Origin: Claveliimonas acetigenes | GTDB lineage: Bacteria > Bacillota > Clostridia > Lachnospirales > Lachnospiraceae | Length of the DNA stretch: 51,204 nt | Direction of reading: 5' to 3' | Assembly (NCBI RefSeq): GCF_025567385.1 | Contig: NZ_JAOQJU010000022.1 | Coordinates: 1-51,204, forward strand | Part shown: piece by piece, positions 8,425 to 16,464 of the stretch | How the letters are laid out: each line of letters opens with the position of its first letter | Numbering within the stretch: position 1 is the stretch's first letter | Translations under genes and position numbers: made by a program | Notes under the pieces: model-generated | What the model was told of the DNA's origin: nothing | What the model saw: only the letters and a program-made list of their open reading frames with translations | Databases searched by the model: none

Positions 8425-9354
8425 TTATAATTCAAAAATCTTTTTCTTCTTTGGGAAGTACCGACGTCTTTCTTCCAACAACACGCTCAGAACTTCTGTC
8501 TTCTTCTCCACCGACACGGCGTCGATTGCCTGTTCAATGGCTTCCCTTGTCCAATAACCGTTCCTCCCGAAGAATCGGAGAGTCTCTGTATCTTCTGCCA
8601 GCGCATAAAATCTCCCCGCATCTTCTATATGTTCCACAAGCCATGCTTCGTATTTCTCCTTTGCAGCACCACTCAGCCGGTAAGGAAAGCGCAGGCGCAG
8701 CACTGCAATCTTCGCTGTCACCACCTCATTTTCCCCGGCAGCCGCCCAGGGAAGCAGCGAATCATACTCTGCATAATTCAACTCTCTATTATAGAAGCAC
8801 TGCCTGTAATATCCGCCGGAACCATGCCGGTGAGTCTCTACAATCCGTGCCGGTGTATTTTCCACTGCTTCCTCATAATGCTCGGGAAACAGCACCTTCG
8901 CCGTCTCCACCTGTCCGTCTTCCCTATGATACCGCATGGTAACACAGATTTCATAGCGCACCTCGTCCACAATGAATTTCAGGCAGGATCTCTCTCCCCG
9001 GTAGAAATCAATTTCCAGCTCACTGAGCCTGCACCCGGTAAATACTCCTGCGCCAATTTCTTTCCACGAATCGGTAAAGCACAGCCGCCGCAGTGCAAAG
9101 CAGCGATAGAATACATATCTTCCCACTTCTTCCAGACAGCCGGGCAGATGAAGCTCTTCTACCCTCTTTCTTGCAAACGCATAAGGCGATATTCTTTTTA
9201 CCGGCAGCCCCTGAACCTCATCGGGAATTTTCACTTCTCCTTCCAACTCTTCACAGGTCTCCTGCACCACGGCAGCCGTCTCCTCCAGAAGATAATGGAT
9301 TCCTTCCTGCCAGATATCGGCAGCGCCCTCCTTCTCCAGATTCTTCTCCTGCAT
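8425..9354 (-). CDS. Cytoplasmic leucine-rich-repeat (BspA-type) protein
   Basis: A 309-residue protein. About residues 45-125 hold three or four BspA-type LRR units (VKRISPYAFARKRVEELHLPG, split here as AYAF-like turns, then EVGRYVFYRC and EIGAGVFTGC). The rest is not recognised and has a charged C-terminus. BspA-type repeats are mostly on secreted proteins, but this one has no signal peptide and is packed between DUF3783 and VWA genes (2 and 17 base gaps), so it is probably an intracellular scaffold or recognition subunit of the MoxR-VWA system. That role is inference. Confidence 0.6.
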   Translation of the reverse strand: MQEKNLEKEGAADIWQEGIHYLLEETAAVVQETCEELEGEVKIPDEVQGLPVKRISPYAFARKRVEELHLPGCLEEVGRYVFYRCFALRRLCFTDSWKEIGAGVFTGCRLSELEIDFYRGERSCLKFIVDEVRYEICVTMRYHREDGQVETAKVLFPEHYEEAVENTPARIVETHRHGSGGYYRQCFYNRELNYAEYDSLLPWAAAGENEVVTAKIAVLRLRFPYRLSGAAKEKYEAWLVEHIEDAGRFYALAEDTETLRFFGRNGYWTREAIEQAIDAVSVEKKTEVLSVLLEERRRYFPKKKKIFEL

Positions 9355-9356
9355 CC

Positions 9357-9737
9357 TTACCGCCCCGCCATCTGCTCATGCTCTTTCTTAATTTCCGCAT
9401 AAAGCTCCAGCGAATTCCAGTGGCGATTCGTGGGAGTCAGCACCGCCTTCAGAGGGATCTGAATCTTCTCTTTCCTCAGATATGCCAGCATATAATTCAT
9501 CTGACTCTCCGTAAAATGATTCAAAACCAGCATCTCATCCTCAAATCCTTCTCCCTCAAAACAACTATCCACGGGTTCTATATCTTCTTCTCCCGCCAGC
9601 TCTCCCAGAGGTTTCAGGTAATCCGCTTTTTCGACCGTCTTAATCCGTATTCCCATTAAGACAAAAACAAATTTCACCTTATCCACGCGCTTTTTTTCTT
9701 GAAAATTATATAACAACACACTTGCCCTTGACGCCAT
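9357..9737 (-). CDS. DUF3783 family protein
   Basis: A 126-residue protein. The C-terminal half (VLNHFTESQMNYML, then PLKAVLTPTNRHW and ELYAEIKKEHEQM) matches DUF3783, a family of unknown function in Clostridia. The ATG at 9737 is favoured because the AGGAG at 9750-9746 is 8 bases away; a GTG at 9746 overlaps that site. The ribosome binding site overlaps the stop of the HD gene upstream, so the two are probably translated in series. Confidence 0.7.
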   Translation of the reverse strand: MASRASVLLYNFQEKKRVDKVKFVFVLMGIRIKTVEKADYLKPLGELAGEEDIEPVDSCFEGEGFEDEMLVLNHFTESQMNYMLAYLRKEKIQIPLKAVLTPTNRHWNSLELYAEIKKEHEQMAGR

Positions 9738-9742
9738 TATTA

Positions 9743-10342
9743 TCACTCCTCCGTTTTAATCTTTCCGGACTCCACGCTAGGCTGTACAAAATTCTGGCGT
9801 GCATAGTCCCACAGCACAGCTGACCCTTCTGCCGTATGCTGATTCCGCCCCAAAATCTGGCTTAAATGAACGCCATGTTCCTCCCAGCTCCTGCCGTCGG
9901 TAGCTGCATTCAGCATAATCGGCTGGATATTATCCATCGCATGGGCAAATTTCGCCTCCGGCGTCTCCCATGCCTCAAATTCTTCCCATAATCTGCGAAG
10001 CTTTTCCTGCTGATCCTGCGGAAGCAAACCGTAGATTCTCTCAGCAGCCCTCTCTTCCCGCTCCTTTTTCGTCTTCTTTCCTTCTTCATCATATGCATAA
10101 GTGTCTCCTGCATCAATCTCAACCAGGTCATGGATTAATAACATCGTCACCGTCTTTAACACATCAATTTCTTCATTCGCATATTCATTCAGAAGGATTG
10201 CCATAATCGCCATATGCCATGCATGCTCCGCATCATTTTCCTTTCGCTTGCCATCAGATAAATAGGTCTGCCTTCCAATAAATTTTTCTTTATCAATCTC
10301 TCTGCAAAAATCAAACTGTTTTTCTAACCTCGTCTTCTCCAT
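9743..10342 (-). CDS. HD-domain hydrolase (YfbR/HDDC2-like)
   Basis: A 199-residue HD-superfamily phosphohydrolase. Metal ligands are visible as NDAEHAWHMA, LLIHDLVEIDAGD and the later AHAMDNIQP, in the order expected for HD_3 proteins such as 5'-deoxyribonucleotidase YfbR and HDDC2. Such enzymes remove phosphate from deoxynucleoside monophosphates, but substrate specificity cannot be read here. It starts the leftward cluster with GGAG six bases before the ATG. Its link with the MoxR-VWA genes downstream may be only transcriptional. Confidence 0.78.
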   Translation of the reverse strand: MEKTRLEKQFDFCREIDKEKFIGRQTYLSDGKRKENDAEHAWHMAIMAILLNEYANEEIDVLKTVTMLLIHDLVEIDAGDTYAYDEEGKKTKKEREERAAERIYGLLPQDQQEKLRRLWEEFEAWETPEAKFAHAMDNIQPIMLNAATDGRSWEEHGVHLSQILGRNQHTAEGSAVLWDYARQNFVQPSVESGKIKTEE

Positions 10343-10404
10343 CGCACTCTCCTTCTGTCTATCACTGACGCTATTAGTTTATCATGATTTTGCAGGCGCA
10401 ACAA

Positions 10405-11400
10405 CTATTCTTCCGAATATTGCCTTGCCAGCCGTTCAATCTCTTTCTTCATCCTATGCACTACGGATTCGGGCCCCACAATTTTCGCCCCTTCCCCCAG
10501 CGCTATCACCCACGCCAGAAACTGGCCGGACACCGCAACTTTTACATTTACATAAAAGGAATCTTCATCCCTTTTCACCATCGTGACATCCTTTCCAAAA
10601 CGGTCTATCATCACTCCCGCAAGGTAATTCCTGCACAAAATCTTCACCATCTCTTCCTCGCCGTCAAACATACCGAACATTTTTCTTGCATATGCCCCCA
10701 TATCAAACTGCCGGAATCTCTCGTCTCCTTCTCTGTGCTCCTTAGCCAGCTCAATATGAAGCATTTTATCTACACGGAAATGTTTGATTTTATCTTCCTC
10801 ACTGTCGAATGCCACAAGATAATAATTCTCATCATCCCAAGATAATGCCCAGGGACTGACACGGTACAAAGCTCCGTCTTTCCTCAGCACCTGCCTTTTA
10901 TTCACATCCCAATTAAAATACTGAAACGTAATCTGCACATTAGAACCAATGGCCATATGAATCTGATCCACATTGTAGTAAATATTTTCATTCGCTGTCT
11001 TAATCCGCTCAGCTGTATACACCTGACGCTGCAGCTTAGAAGCTTCATATTTGCTTGCCAATCCTTCAATCTTCTTTATCAGTTCCCGAGATTTCTTCGC
11101 TGTAAGGAACTTCGCCGCCTGCACGGAATCCACCAGAAGCTTAAGCTCTGCCAACTCAAACTGACGGTTCCCAATATGATAATAATAGGTTTTATTTTCT
11201 TTTTCTCCAATAATATCAATCCCAAAGGTACGAAGATTTTCCATATCGCTGTAAATACTTTTTCTCTCCGCAGTTATGCCATATAGCTTGAGAGAAGAAA
11301 GAATTTCCGTCATAGTAATGCTGTGGGTTTCGTCTGTCTTCTCCATCAATATTTTCAGCAGATACAAGATTTTCAATTTCTGGTTATTTCCCTCAGCCAT
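10405..11400 (-). CDS. WYL-domain transcriptional regulator
   Basis: A 331-residue DNA-binding protein: an N-terminal winged helix (residues 1-75, ITMTEILSSLKLYGITAERKSIY written in part), a WYL domain at about 140-215 (VSPWALSWDDENYYLVAF) and a C-terminal extension. WYL proteins sense ligands or nucleic acids and often control stress or defence genes. GGAGGG lies six bases from the ATG. It lies upstream of the HD-DUF3783-LRR-VWA-MoxR cluster in the same direction, with about 60 bases between, and could regulate it. No operator was identified. Confidence 0.85.
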   Translation of the reverse strand: MAEGNNQKLKILYLLKILMEKTDETHSITMTEILSSLKLYGITAERKSIYSDMENLRTFGIDIIGEKENKTYYYHIGNRQFELAELKLLVDSVQAAKFLTAKKSRELIKKIEGLASKYEASKLQRQVYTAERIKTANENIYYNVDQIHMAIGSNVQITFQYFNWDVNKRQVLRKDGALYRVSPWALSWDDENYYLVAFDSEEDKIKHFRVDKMLHIELAKEHREGDERFRQFDMGAYARKMFGMFDGEEEMVKILCRNYLAGVMIDRFGKDVTMVKRDEDSFYVNVKVAVSGQFLAWVIALGEGAKIVGPESVVHRMKKEIERLARQYSEE

Positions 11401-11461
11401 AAGTTTCCCTCCATGCTTCTGTGTTACAAGATTTCTTCTCTAAAAGCATTTTATCACAACA

Positions 11462-11512
11462 AAAAATAGCCGTACAGTTCTTTCGAAACTATACGACTAT
11501 CCATACGGCTAT
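11462..11512 (-). terminator. Terminator after the HAD gene
   Basis: On the minus strand a long stem (CGTATAGTTT with AGAACTGTACG) extends into AGCCGTA/TACGGCT and is followed by TTTTTTG. It closes the SDR-transporter-HAD operon ahead of the WYL gene. Confidence 0.75.
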
Positions 11513-12150
11513 CTGCATACCTGAAGCGCCTCTGACAGACTGGAACATACAGCCAGACAGCCGGGTCTGATTTCAGGCGGAGCTTCGATAAGATCCGGCA
11601 CCATGATGGTTGCACATCCCGCCCGAATCCCTGCCCGGACGCCATTCACACTGTCTTCAAATACAAAGCATTCTTCCGGTCTGCACCCGATTTTCTCGGC
11701 GGCCCGCAGGAAAATATCCGGCGCCGGCTTTCCCCGTTCTACTTCAGAACCGCTGGTAACAGCAGTGAAGTATTCCCGGATACCGCTTCCTCGCAGATTC
11801 GCTTCAATCTGTTCCACGGAGCTGCTGCTTGCAACTGCAAGCAGCACACCTCGTTCCTGAAAGAATCCCAATATTTCACGAACGCCTTCCTTCACCGGGA
11901 CATGGATCGACAGCTTCTTTTCCATCCGCTCCATGCACTCCCGCGCAATCTCCGCACCATCTTTCACCTGATACCACTCTTCAAGCACCCGCGCCATACC
12001 GCTTCCGCTGGTTCCCGATATTGCCTTAGTAAAACCATCGCCCAGCTTTATTCCTCGTTCTTCTGCAATCTCCCGCCATGTCTGCTGGTACATCCTCTCC
12101 GTATCGAAGAGGACGCCATCCATGTCAAAAATCGCTCCTTTACATTTCAT
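11509..12150 (-). CDS. HAD-superfamily phosphatase or phosphomutase (beta-PGM-like)
   Basis: A 213-residue HAD hydrolase of subfamily I. All four motifs are present: DMDGVLFD (nucleophile and acid), SSSS near 110, the lysine of RGKPAPD, and FEDSVNGV. The cap region (GTSGSGMARVLEEWY) fits the beta-phosphoglucomutase/sugar-phosphatase branch. It overlaps the end of the transporter gene by 11 bases. Being last in an operon of dehydrogenase, GPH transporter and HAD enzyme, it may act on a phosphorylated sugar or polyol made by the pathway. Confidence 0.82.
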   Translation of the reverse strand: MKCKGAIFDMDGVLFDTERMYQQTWREIAEERGIKLGDGFTKAISGTSGSGMARVLEEWYQVKDGAEIARECMERMEKKLSIHVPVKEGVREILGFFQERGVLLAVASSSSVEQIEANLRGSGIREYFTAVTSGSEVERGKPAPDIFLRAAEKIGCRPEECFVFEDSVNGVRAGIRAGCATIMVPDLIEAPPEIRPGCLAVCSSLSEALQVCR

Positions 12151-13477
12151 TCGCCATTCTCTGCCTCCGCTCTTCCAACTCCTTAGTCATCTCCGCACGA
12201 AGTCCGTCCAGCTTGTAAAAATATGTAAGTACTCCAATCAGCACACACAATACAATGGGAATCCATATAAAACAAATTTCAATATAAGAAAGCGCTTTTT
12301 CTGTCTGCACTGCATTCGCAACATATCCGCCCCTTGCCAGGAACGCTCCGATAATAAAACTGGTAAGTCCCATTCCGCCTTTTACAAAAAACCCCTGGAA
12401 TGCTGCTATCAGACCCGCCACACTGGCATTCTTCTTATATTCTGAATAATCAATCACATCCGGCTGCATTGCGAATGTAATACCAAAGATTCCATAAATT
12501 CCAAGTCCTGTAATCACAAGCCCCGTCAGAAGACAAACTGCTGAGTTCTTTCCTATAAATATAATCATATCTCCCACAATATACAAGAGGATACTGAAAA
12601 ACATCAGATTTTTCTTGCTGAAGTGCTTCTCCAGGGAAGGAAGCAAAAGCAGCATGGGAAGTCCCGACAAGATGCCCAAAAGTCCTACCAAAGACAGCCA
12701 TTCCGTCCTGCCCAGATTATATTTAAAATAGTAAATAACAGTAGTGCTTCTTACCACATAAAGGGAAAAATAAAACAGGTTCAGTAAGAACAGAATCCAT
12801 GCCTGCCCGGTAAGTCCCTTAAAATCCTCCTTCAGCGAAGAATGCTTTTTGTTTACCGTAGATGGAACCACTTCTTTTGTACTTGCAAATGTTACGAAGA
12901 AAATGCACATAGCTGCAATGCCATAAATCGTCATCGTAACAAGGTAACCCTTTGCTTCATTCCCTTTTCCAAAGTATTCCACCAACGGCGCCGTAATAGA
13001 CATAACCACTGCGGTTCCGATCATAGCACACACCATTCTGGTGGATACCAAGATATCTCTTTCATGTACATCGGATGTAAGTCTGGGTACGATAGTATTC
13101 AGCGGAATATTAACCACCGTATAGGCCGTACAGAGCAGACAGTAGGTCACATATGCCCACACCAACTTTCCTCCGCTTCCCAAATCCGGAATATAGAAGG
13201 TCAGGAATGTAAACACTGCAAATGGTACTGCCCCCAGCAGAAAATACGGTCTTCCCTGTCCCCATCTGGTATGAGTCCTGTCTACAATCAGCCCCATTCC
13301 CGTATCCGTCACCGCATCAATGAATTTCGTAACCAACATCATTGTTCCGGCCGCTGCTGCCGTAATGCCAAATACATCTGTATAAAAAACCATAAGATAA
13401 GATGCCATCGTACTGAAAACCAGGTTGCATCCCAGATCTCCAATCCCATATCCGATTCGTTTTCCCCACTTTTTCAT
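12140..13477 (-). CDS. GPH-family sugar transporter (MFS, MelB-like)
   Basis: A 445-residue, 12-TM transporter of the glycoside-pentoside-hexuronide family. The N-terminal region (RIGYGIGDLGCNLVFS, then FIDAVTDTGMGLIVDRT and RWGQGRPYFL) is diagnostic; these proteins symport glycosides, pentoses or uronates with sodium or protons. AAAGGA lies before the ATG. It is the middle gene of a three-gene operon facing a ROK regulator. The substrate is unknown, probably the compound oxidised or reduced by the SDR enzyme encoded upstream. Confidence 0.85.
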   Translation of the reverse strand: MKKWGKRIGYGIGDLGCNLVFSTMASYLMVFYTDVFGITAAAAGTMMLVTKFIDAVTDTGMGLIVDRTHTRWGQGRPYFLLGAVPFAVFTFLTFYIPDLGSGGKLVWAYVTYCLLCTAYTVVNIPLNTIVPRLTSDVHERDILVSTRMVCAMIGTAVVMSITAPLVEYFGKGNEAKGYLVTMTIYGIAAMCIFFVTFASTKEVVPSTVNKKHSSLKEDFKGLTGQAWILFLLNLFYFSLYVVRSTTVIYYFKYNLGRTEWLSLVGLLGILSGLPMLLLLPSLEKHFSKKNLMFFSILLYIVGDMIIFIGKNSAVCLLTGLVITGLGIYGIFGITFAMQPDVIDYSEYKKNASVAGLIAAFQGFFVKGGMGLTSFIIGAFLARGGYVANAVQTEKALSYIEICFIWIPIVLCVLIGVLTYFYKLDGLRAEMTKELEERRQRMANEM

Positions 13478-13498
13478 ACTGTAATCCTTTCTTCCCGC

Positions 13499-14275
13499 TT
13501 AAAAACAGGTGAACGCTCCATCAATAATGAAATCAGAGCCTGTGGTAAAGGAACTGGTATCTCCGGCAAGGTATACACAGATAGATTCCAACTCTTCCGG
13601 CTTTCCCATTCTTCCCATAGGCGCCATCTCGTTCCATTTCTCAATCAACGGAATCAGCGTCGGAGAATTCAAAGTCAGTTCCGTCCCAATATATCCCGGG
13701 CTGATGCTGTTAACACGCACACCTCTCTTCGCCCATTCAATCGCCAGGGACTTCGTCAGCTGAATAACCCCTGCCTTAGAAGCATTGTAAGCGCACTGTG
13801 GCTGCGGTACATTGACAATATGTGCTGACATAGATGCCGTATTAATGATGGAGCCACCTCCATGTGCCAGCATATACTTTCCTGCCGCAATATCCGTAAG
13901 AAAAATACCATTCAGATTGATATTAATTACTTTATACCACTGATCCCAGGTCATCTCTTCCGCCGGAGCGTTAATACAGATTCCCGCATTGTTATGACAG
14001 AACTCAAGACCGCCCAGCTCTTCTACAACCTGTGCCACCATAGCATCTACCTGCGCTGCATCCGTACAATCCGTCCGGATTGCAATCACTTTTCTTCCGG
14101 TCTTTTCCGCAATCTCAGCAGCAGTTTTCTTCGCCTCTTCAAAATCCAAATCCACAATCGCTACATCTGCTCCTGCCTCTGCAAATGCCGTCGCTGTACT
14201 CTTGCCGATTCCTCTTGCTGCTCCTGTGACAAATCCTCTTTTTCCATCCAGTCTCATTTTTTCCATAATACCCAT
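13499..14275 (-). CDS. SDR-family oxidoreductase (mannitol/sorbose dehydrogenase-like)
   Basis: A 258-residue classical short-chain dehydrogenase with TGAARGIG (nucleotide binding, about 17-24), NNAG, catalytic Ser in INTASMSAH, and Tyr-Lys in CAYNASKAG. An Asp-rich end of beta-2 (IVDLD) suggests NAD preference. The ending DGAFTCF resembles the mannitol/L-xylulose/sorbose reductase branch, so a sugar-polyol conversion is likely. It is the first gene of the operon, with GGAG eight bases from the ATG. Confidence 0.82.
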   Translation of the reverse strand: MGIMEKMRLDGKRGFVTGAARGIGKSTATAFAEAGADVAIVDLDFEEAKKTAAEIAEKTGRKVIAIRTDCTDAAQVDAMVAQVVEELGGLEFCHNNAGICINAPAEEMTWDQWYKVININLNGIFLTDIAAGKYMLAHGGGSIINTASMSAHIVNVPQPQCAYNASKAGVIQLTKSLAIEWAKRGVRVNSISPGYIGTELTLNSPTLIPLIEKWNEMAPMGRMGKPEELESICVYLAGDTSSFTTGSDFIIDGAFTCF

Positions 14276-14345
14276 AGCTTCTTCTCCTTTTCTTAAATAA
14301 TTTTGTGATTTAATTTTATAAAATCGTTTTGTTTAATGTGTTTAT

Positions 14346-14393
14346 ATAATATACCAATTTAGCAAATTATGCAATATGATATTTTAGCTAAAT
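14346..14393. promoter_or_regulatory. Promoter and candidate operator of the SDR operon
   Basis: On the minus strand TTGCAT (14374-14369), a 17 base spacer and TATTAT (14351-14346) form the operon promoter. An inverted repeat ATTTAGC (14357-14363) and GCTAAAT (14387-14393) has one half in the spacer and the other just upstream of the -35. That geometry fits repression by the divergent ROK regulator. A TATAAT at 14459-14464 is the likely -10 of the ROK gene. Confidence 0.5.
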
Positions 14394-14532
14394 ATTTTTC
14401 TCTTTTTTTGTCTATATTGCACAATCATTGCCCTCTTTCCTTTTTTCTGATTAAATTGTATAATTGTTTTATTAAATAACTTTGCATTATTGACGCAGTA
14501 TTCTTGCATCAATACATGAAAGGAGAATTTCT

Positions 14533-15663
14533 ATGGAAACATTTTCACTTACAGATATTAAAAAGAAAAACTTATCCGATGTTTATCATTATATTTATTC
14601 CAATCCCGGATGTTCCAAGCAGGCAATTGCAAGTGCATTGTCAATCAGCCTGCCCACCGTCTCCCAGCATCTTTCCACGCTACTTAAGGAAGCACTTATT
14701 GAAAAATGCGGCCAGCTCTCATCCTCTGTGGGAAGGCGCGCTATGGCATACCGTACAGTCCCCACTGCACGGATTGCAATCGGCGTTGAAATTCTGCCAC
14801 GCAATATCTACATCGTAGCTTTAAATCTTTATGGAAAAAAAGAAGCAAAAGAAAAATTCAACCTTTCCTTTCGTCCTTCACAGGATTACTTTACCGAACT
14901 CAAGGAACTGATTAACAATTTTTTAAAGAAATATAACTATAAAGAAGAACAATTACTGGGGATCGGGCTTGGTATGCAAGGTCTTACTTCTCCTGACGGT
15001 TCTAAAATGACCTATGGAAAAATACTGGATTGTACCGGGCTTTCCATCCGGACATTTGCCGACTTCTTTTCTATCCCGTGTAAATTCATCCATGATTCGG
15101 AGTGTGCTTCCAACAGTGAACTGTGGGAAAACCCTTCTGTCAAAGACGCCATCTACCTTTCTATCGGCTATCACCTGGGAGGCGCCATCATTATCAACGG
15201 AGAGTTGCAAAATGGGCTGACAGGGAAATCCGGCACTTTCGAGCACATGACCCTGGTTCCCGGTGGTCTTGACTGCTACTGCGGAAAGAAAGGCTGTGCA
15301 GAATGTTACTGTTCCGGTAATTCCCTGCTGGAAACGGACATGGATCTCGAGGATTTCTTCACAGAAAAAGAGCATGGAAACCCTACATGCCAGAAGAAAT
15401 GGGAAGAATTTCTCCGACATCTTTCCATGCTGATTAACAATCTCCATATGGTAATTGAAAGCACCATCATACTTGGAGGACATATTACGCCTTATTTTTC
15501 AGAACAGGATATCGACTTTATCAAGAAGAATGTATTAGAACGCTCCACCTTCCAGGATGACACCTCCTACATCATTCCCGGAAAATGCCGCAACGATGCA
15601 GTTTCCATCGGTGCTGCCCTGCCATTCATCAAAGACTTCCTGGCAGGGATTGCATCGGATTAA
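14533..15663 (+). CDS. ROK-family transcriptional repressor
   Basis: A 376-residue NagC/XylR/Mlc-type regulator. The N-terminal winged helix (CSKQAIASALSISLPTVS, residues about 26-45) is followed by a ROK kinase-like fold with ATP-binding-like glycines, EHMTLVP and the zinc motif CYCGKKGCAECYC. The ROK zinc site binds at the domain interface and the sugar pocket senses the inducer. AAAGGAG lies seven bases upstream. It is divergent from the SDR-transporter-HAD operon and very likely represses it until its sugar is present. Confidence 0.87.
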   Translation: METFSLTDIKKKNLSDVYHYIYSNPGCSKQAIASALSISLPTVSQHLSTLLKEALIEKCGQLSSSVGRRAMAYRTVPTARIAIGVEILPRNIYIVALNLYGKKEAKEKFNLSFRPSQDYFTELKELINNFLKKYNYKEEQLLGIGLGMQGLTSPDGSKMTYGKILDCTGLSIRTFADFFSIPCKFIHDSECASNSELWENPSVKDAIYLSIGYHLGGAIIINGELQNGLTGKSGTFEHMTLVPGGLDCYCGKKGCAECYCSGNSLLETDMDLEDFFTEKEHGNPTCQKKWEEFLRHLSMLINNLHMVIESTIILGGHITPYFSEQDIDFIKKNVLERSTFQDDTSYIIPGKCRNDAVSIGAALPFIKDFLAGIASD

Positions 15664-15686
15664 ACAGATAATACATCCGCAGCTTT

Positions 15687-16262
15687 TTATATCCGTTCCT
15701 CACTTTCTTTCATTATGCTCGAATATTTTCTTGCATACATAACAAATGCTAGAAGCATAAAACATCCACTGATTATAATCAGGATATTGGCCGCTGACAC
15801 CGGAATATCAGGGAAAAACACCAGCAGAAACATTACGATGTAAAATACCGCCGTATTCACTTTCCCGTACCACATAGCCCCCTCATTCCGCTTTGTTTTC
15901 CCGACAACCTTTATTCCGGCAGCCGCCATAAAGCTTTCCTTTATCAGAAAAAGCACAAACACGATTTTCATCGCTTCATACCGGGACATAAAGCAAATTA
16001 ATAGTAATCCCTGTGTGAGCTTATCAGCTATTGGATCAATGATTTTCCCTAATTCACTGACCATATGAAATTTTCTGGCAATCTTACCATCCAGAAAGTC
16101 TGTCAGTCCTGAGATTAGTAATATAATAATAATTGCCGTCTCTTTCTCCTTTACCTCCGGACTATAAAATACCCACAACATTACCACTGCAAGAACCATT
16201 CTAAATACACTTAATAAATTGGGAATTGTGAAAATATCCTTTTTGCTCTGTAAAACTTTCAT
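15687..16262 (-). CDS. CDP-alcohol phosphatidyltransferase (PgsA-like)
   Basis: About 191 residues with several TM helices. The family signature D-x2-DG-x2-AR-x8-G-x3-D-x3-D is visible as DFLDGKIARK followed by GKIIDPIADK. These enzymes transfer a phosphatidyl group from CDP-diacylglycerol to an alcohol, for example glycerol-3-phosphate in phosphatidylglycerol synthesis. The ATG at 16262 is chosen for AGAGGA six bases upstream; an ATG at 16319 would add a poorly fitting 19 residues. It stands alone, so whether it is the housekeeping PgsA or a paralogue is unclear. Confidence 0.8.
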   Translation of the reverse strand: MKVLQSKKDIFTIPNLLSVFRMVLAVVMLWVFYSPEVKEKETAIIIILLISGLTDFLDGKIARKFHMVSELGKIIDPIADKLTQGLLLICFMSRYEAMKIVFVLFLIKESFMAAAGIKVVGKTKRNEGAMWYGKVNTAVFYIVMFLLVFFPDIPVSAANILIIISGCFMLLAFVMYARKYSSIMKESEERI

Positions 16263-16378
16263 ACCATATCCTCTTTTCTTATACTTACATTCCCATTGTA
16301 ACCTTTTTGCTTCCCTCATCCAATATACATTTTTACAGAATTGTCTACTTTAGAAAACACATGCGCCACAAATACAAA

Positions 16379-16422
16379 CAAAAATGCCATGCAATCGGCA
16401 AGCCTTCTGCACAGCATTTTTG
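16379..16422 (-). terminator. Terminator of the GH43 gene
   Basis: AAAAATGC (16380-16387) pairs with GCATTTTT (16414-16421), with a further TGC/GCA and GGC/GCC stem inside. The T-rich arm faces downstream of the GH43 stop on the minus strand. Confidence 0.7.
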
Positions 16423-16464
16423 TTCATTTTTTACTTTACACAAACTGTCATTTTGCGTTATTTC

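Noticed and set aside
12842..13828. Long rightward frame opposite the transporter and dehydrogenase genes
   Set aside because: Composition is His/Arg/Ser-rich as expected for antisense frames and no start signal is present.
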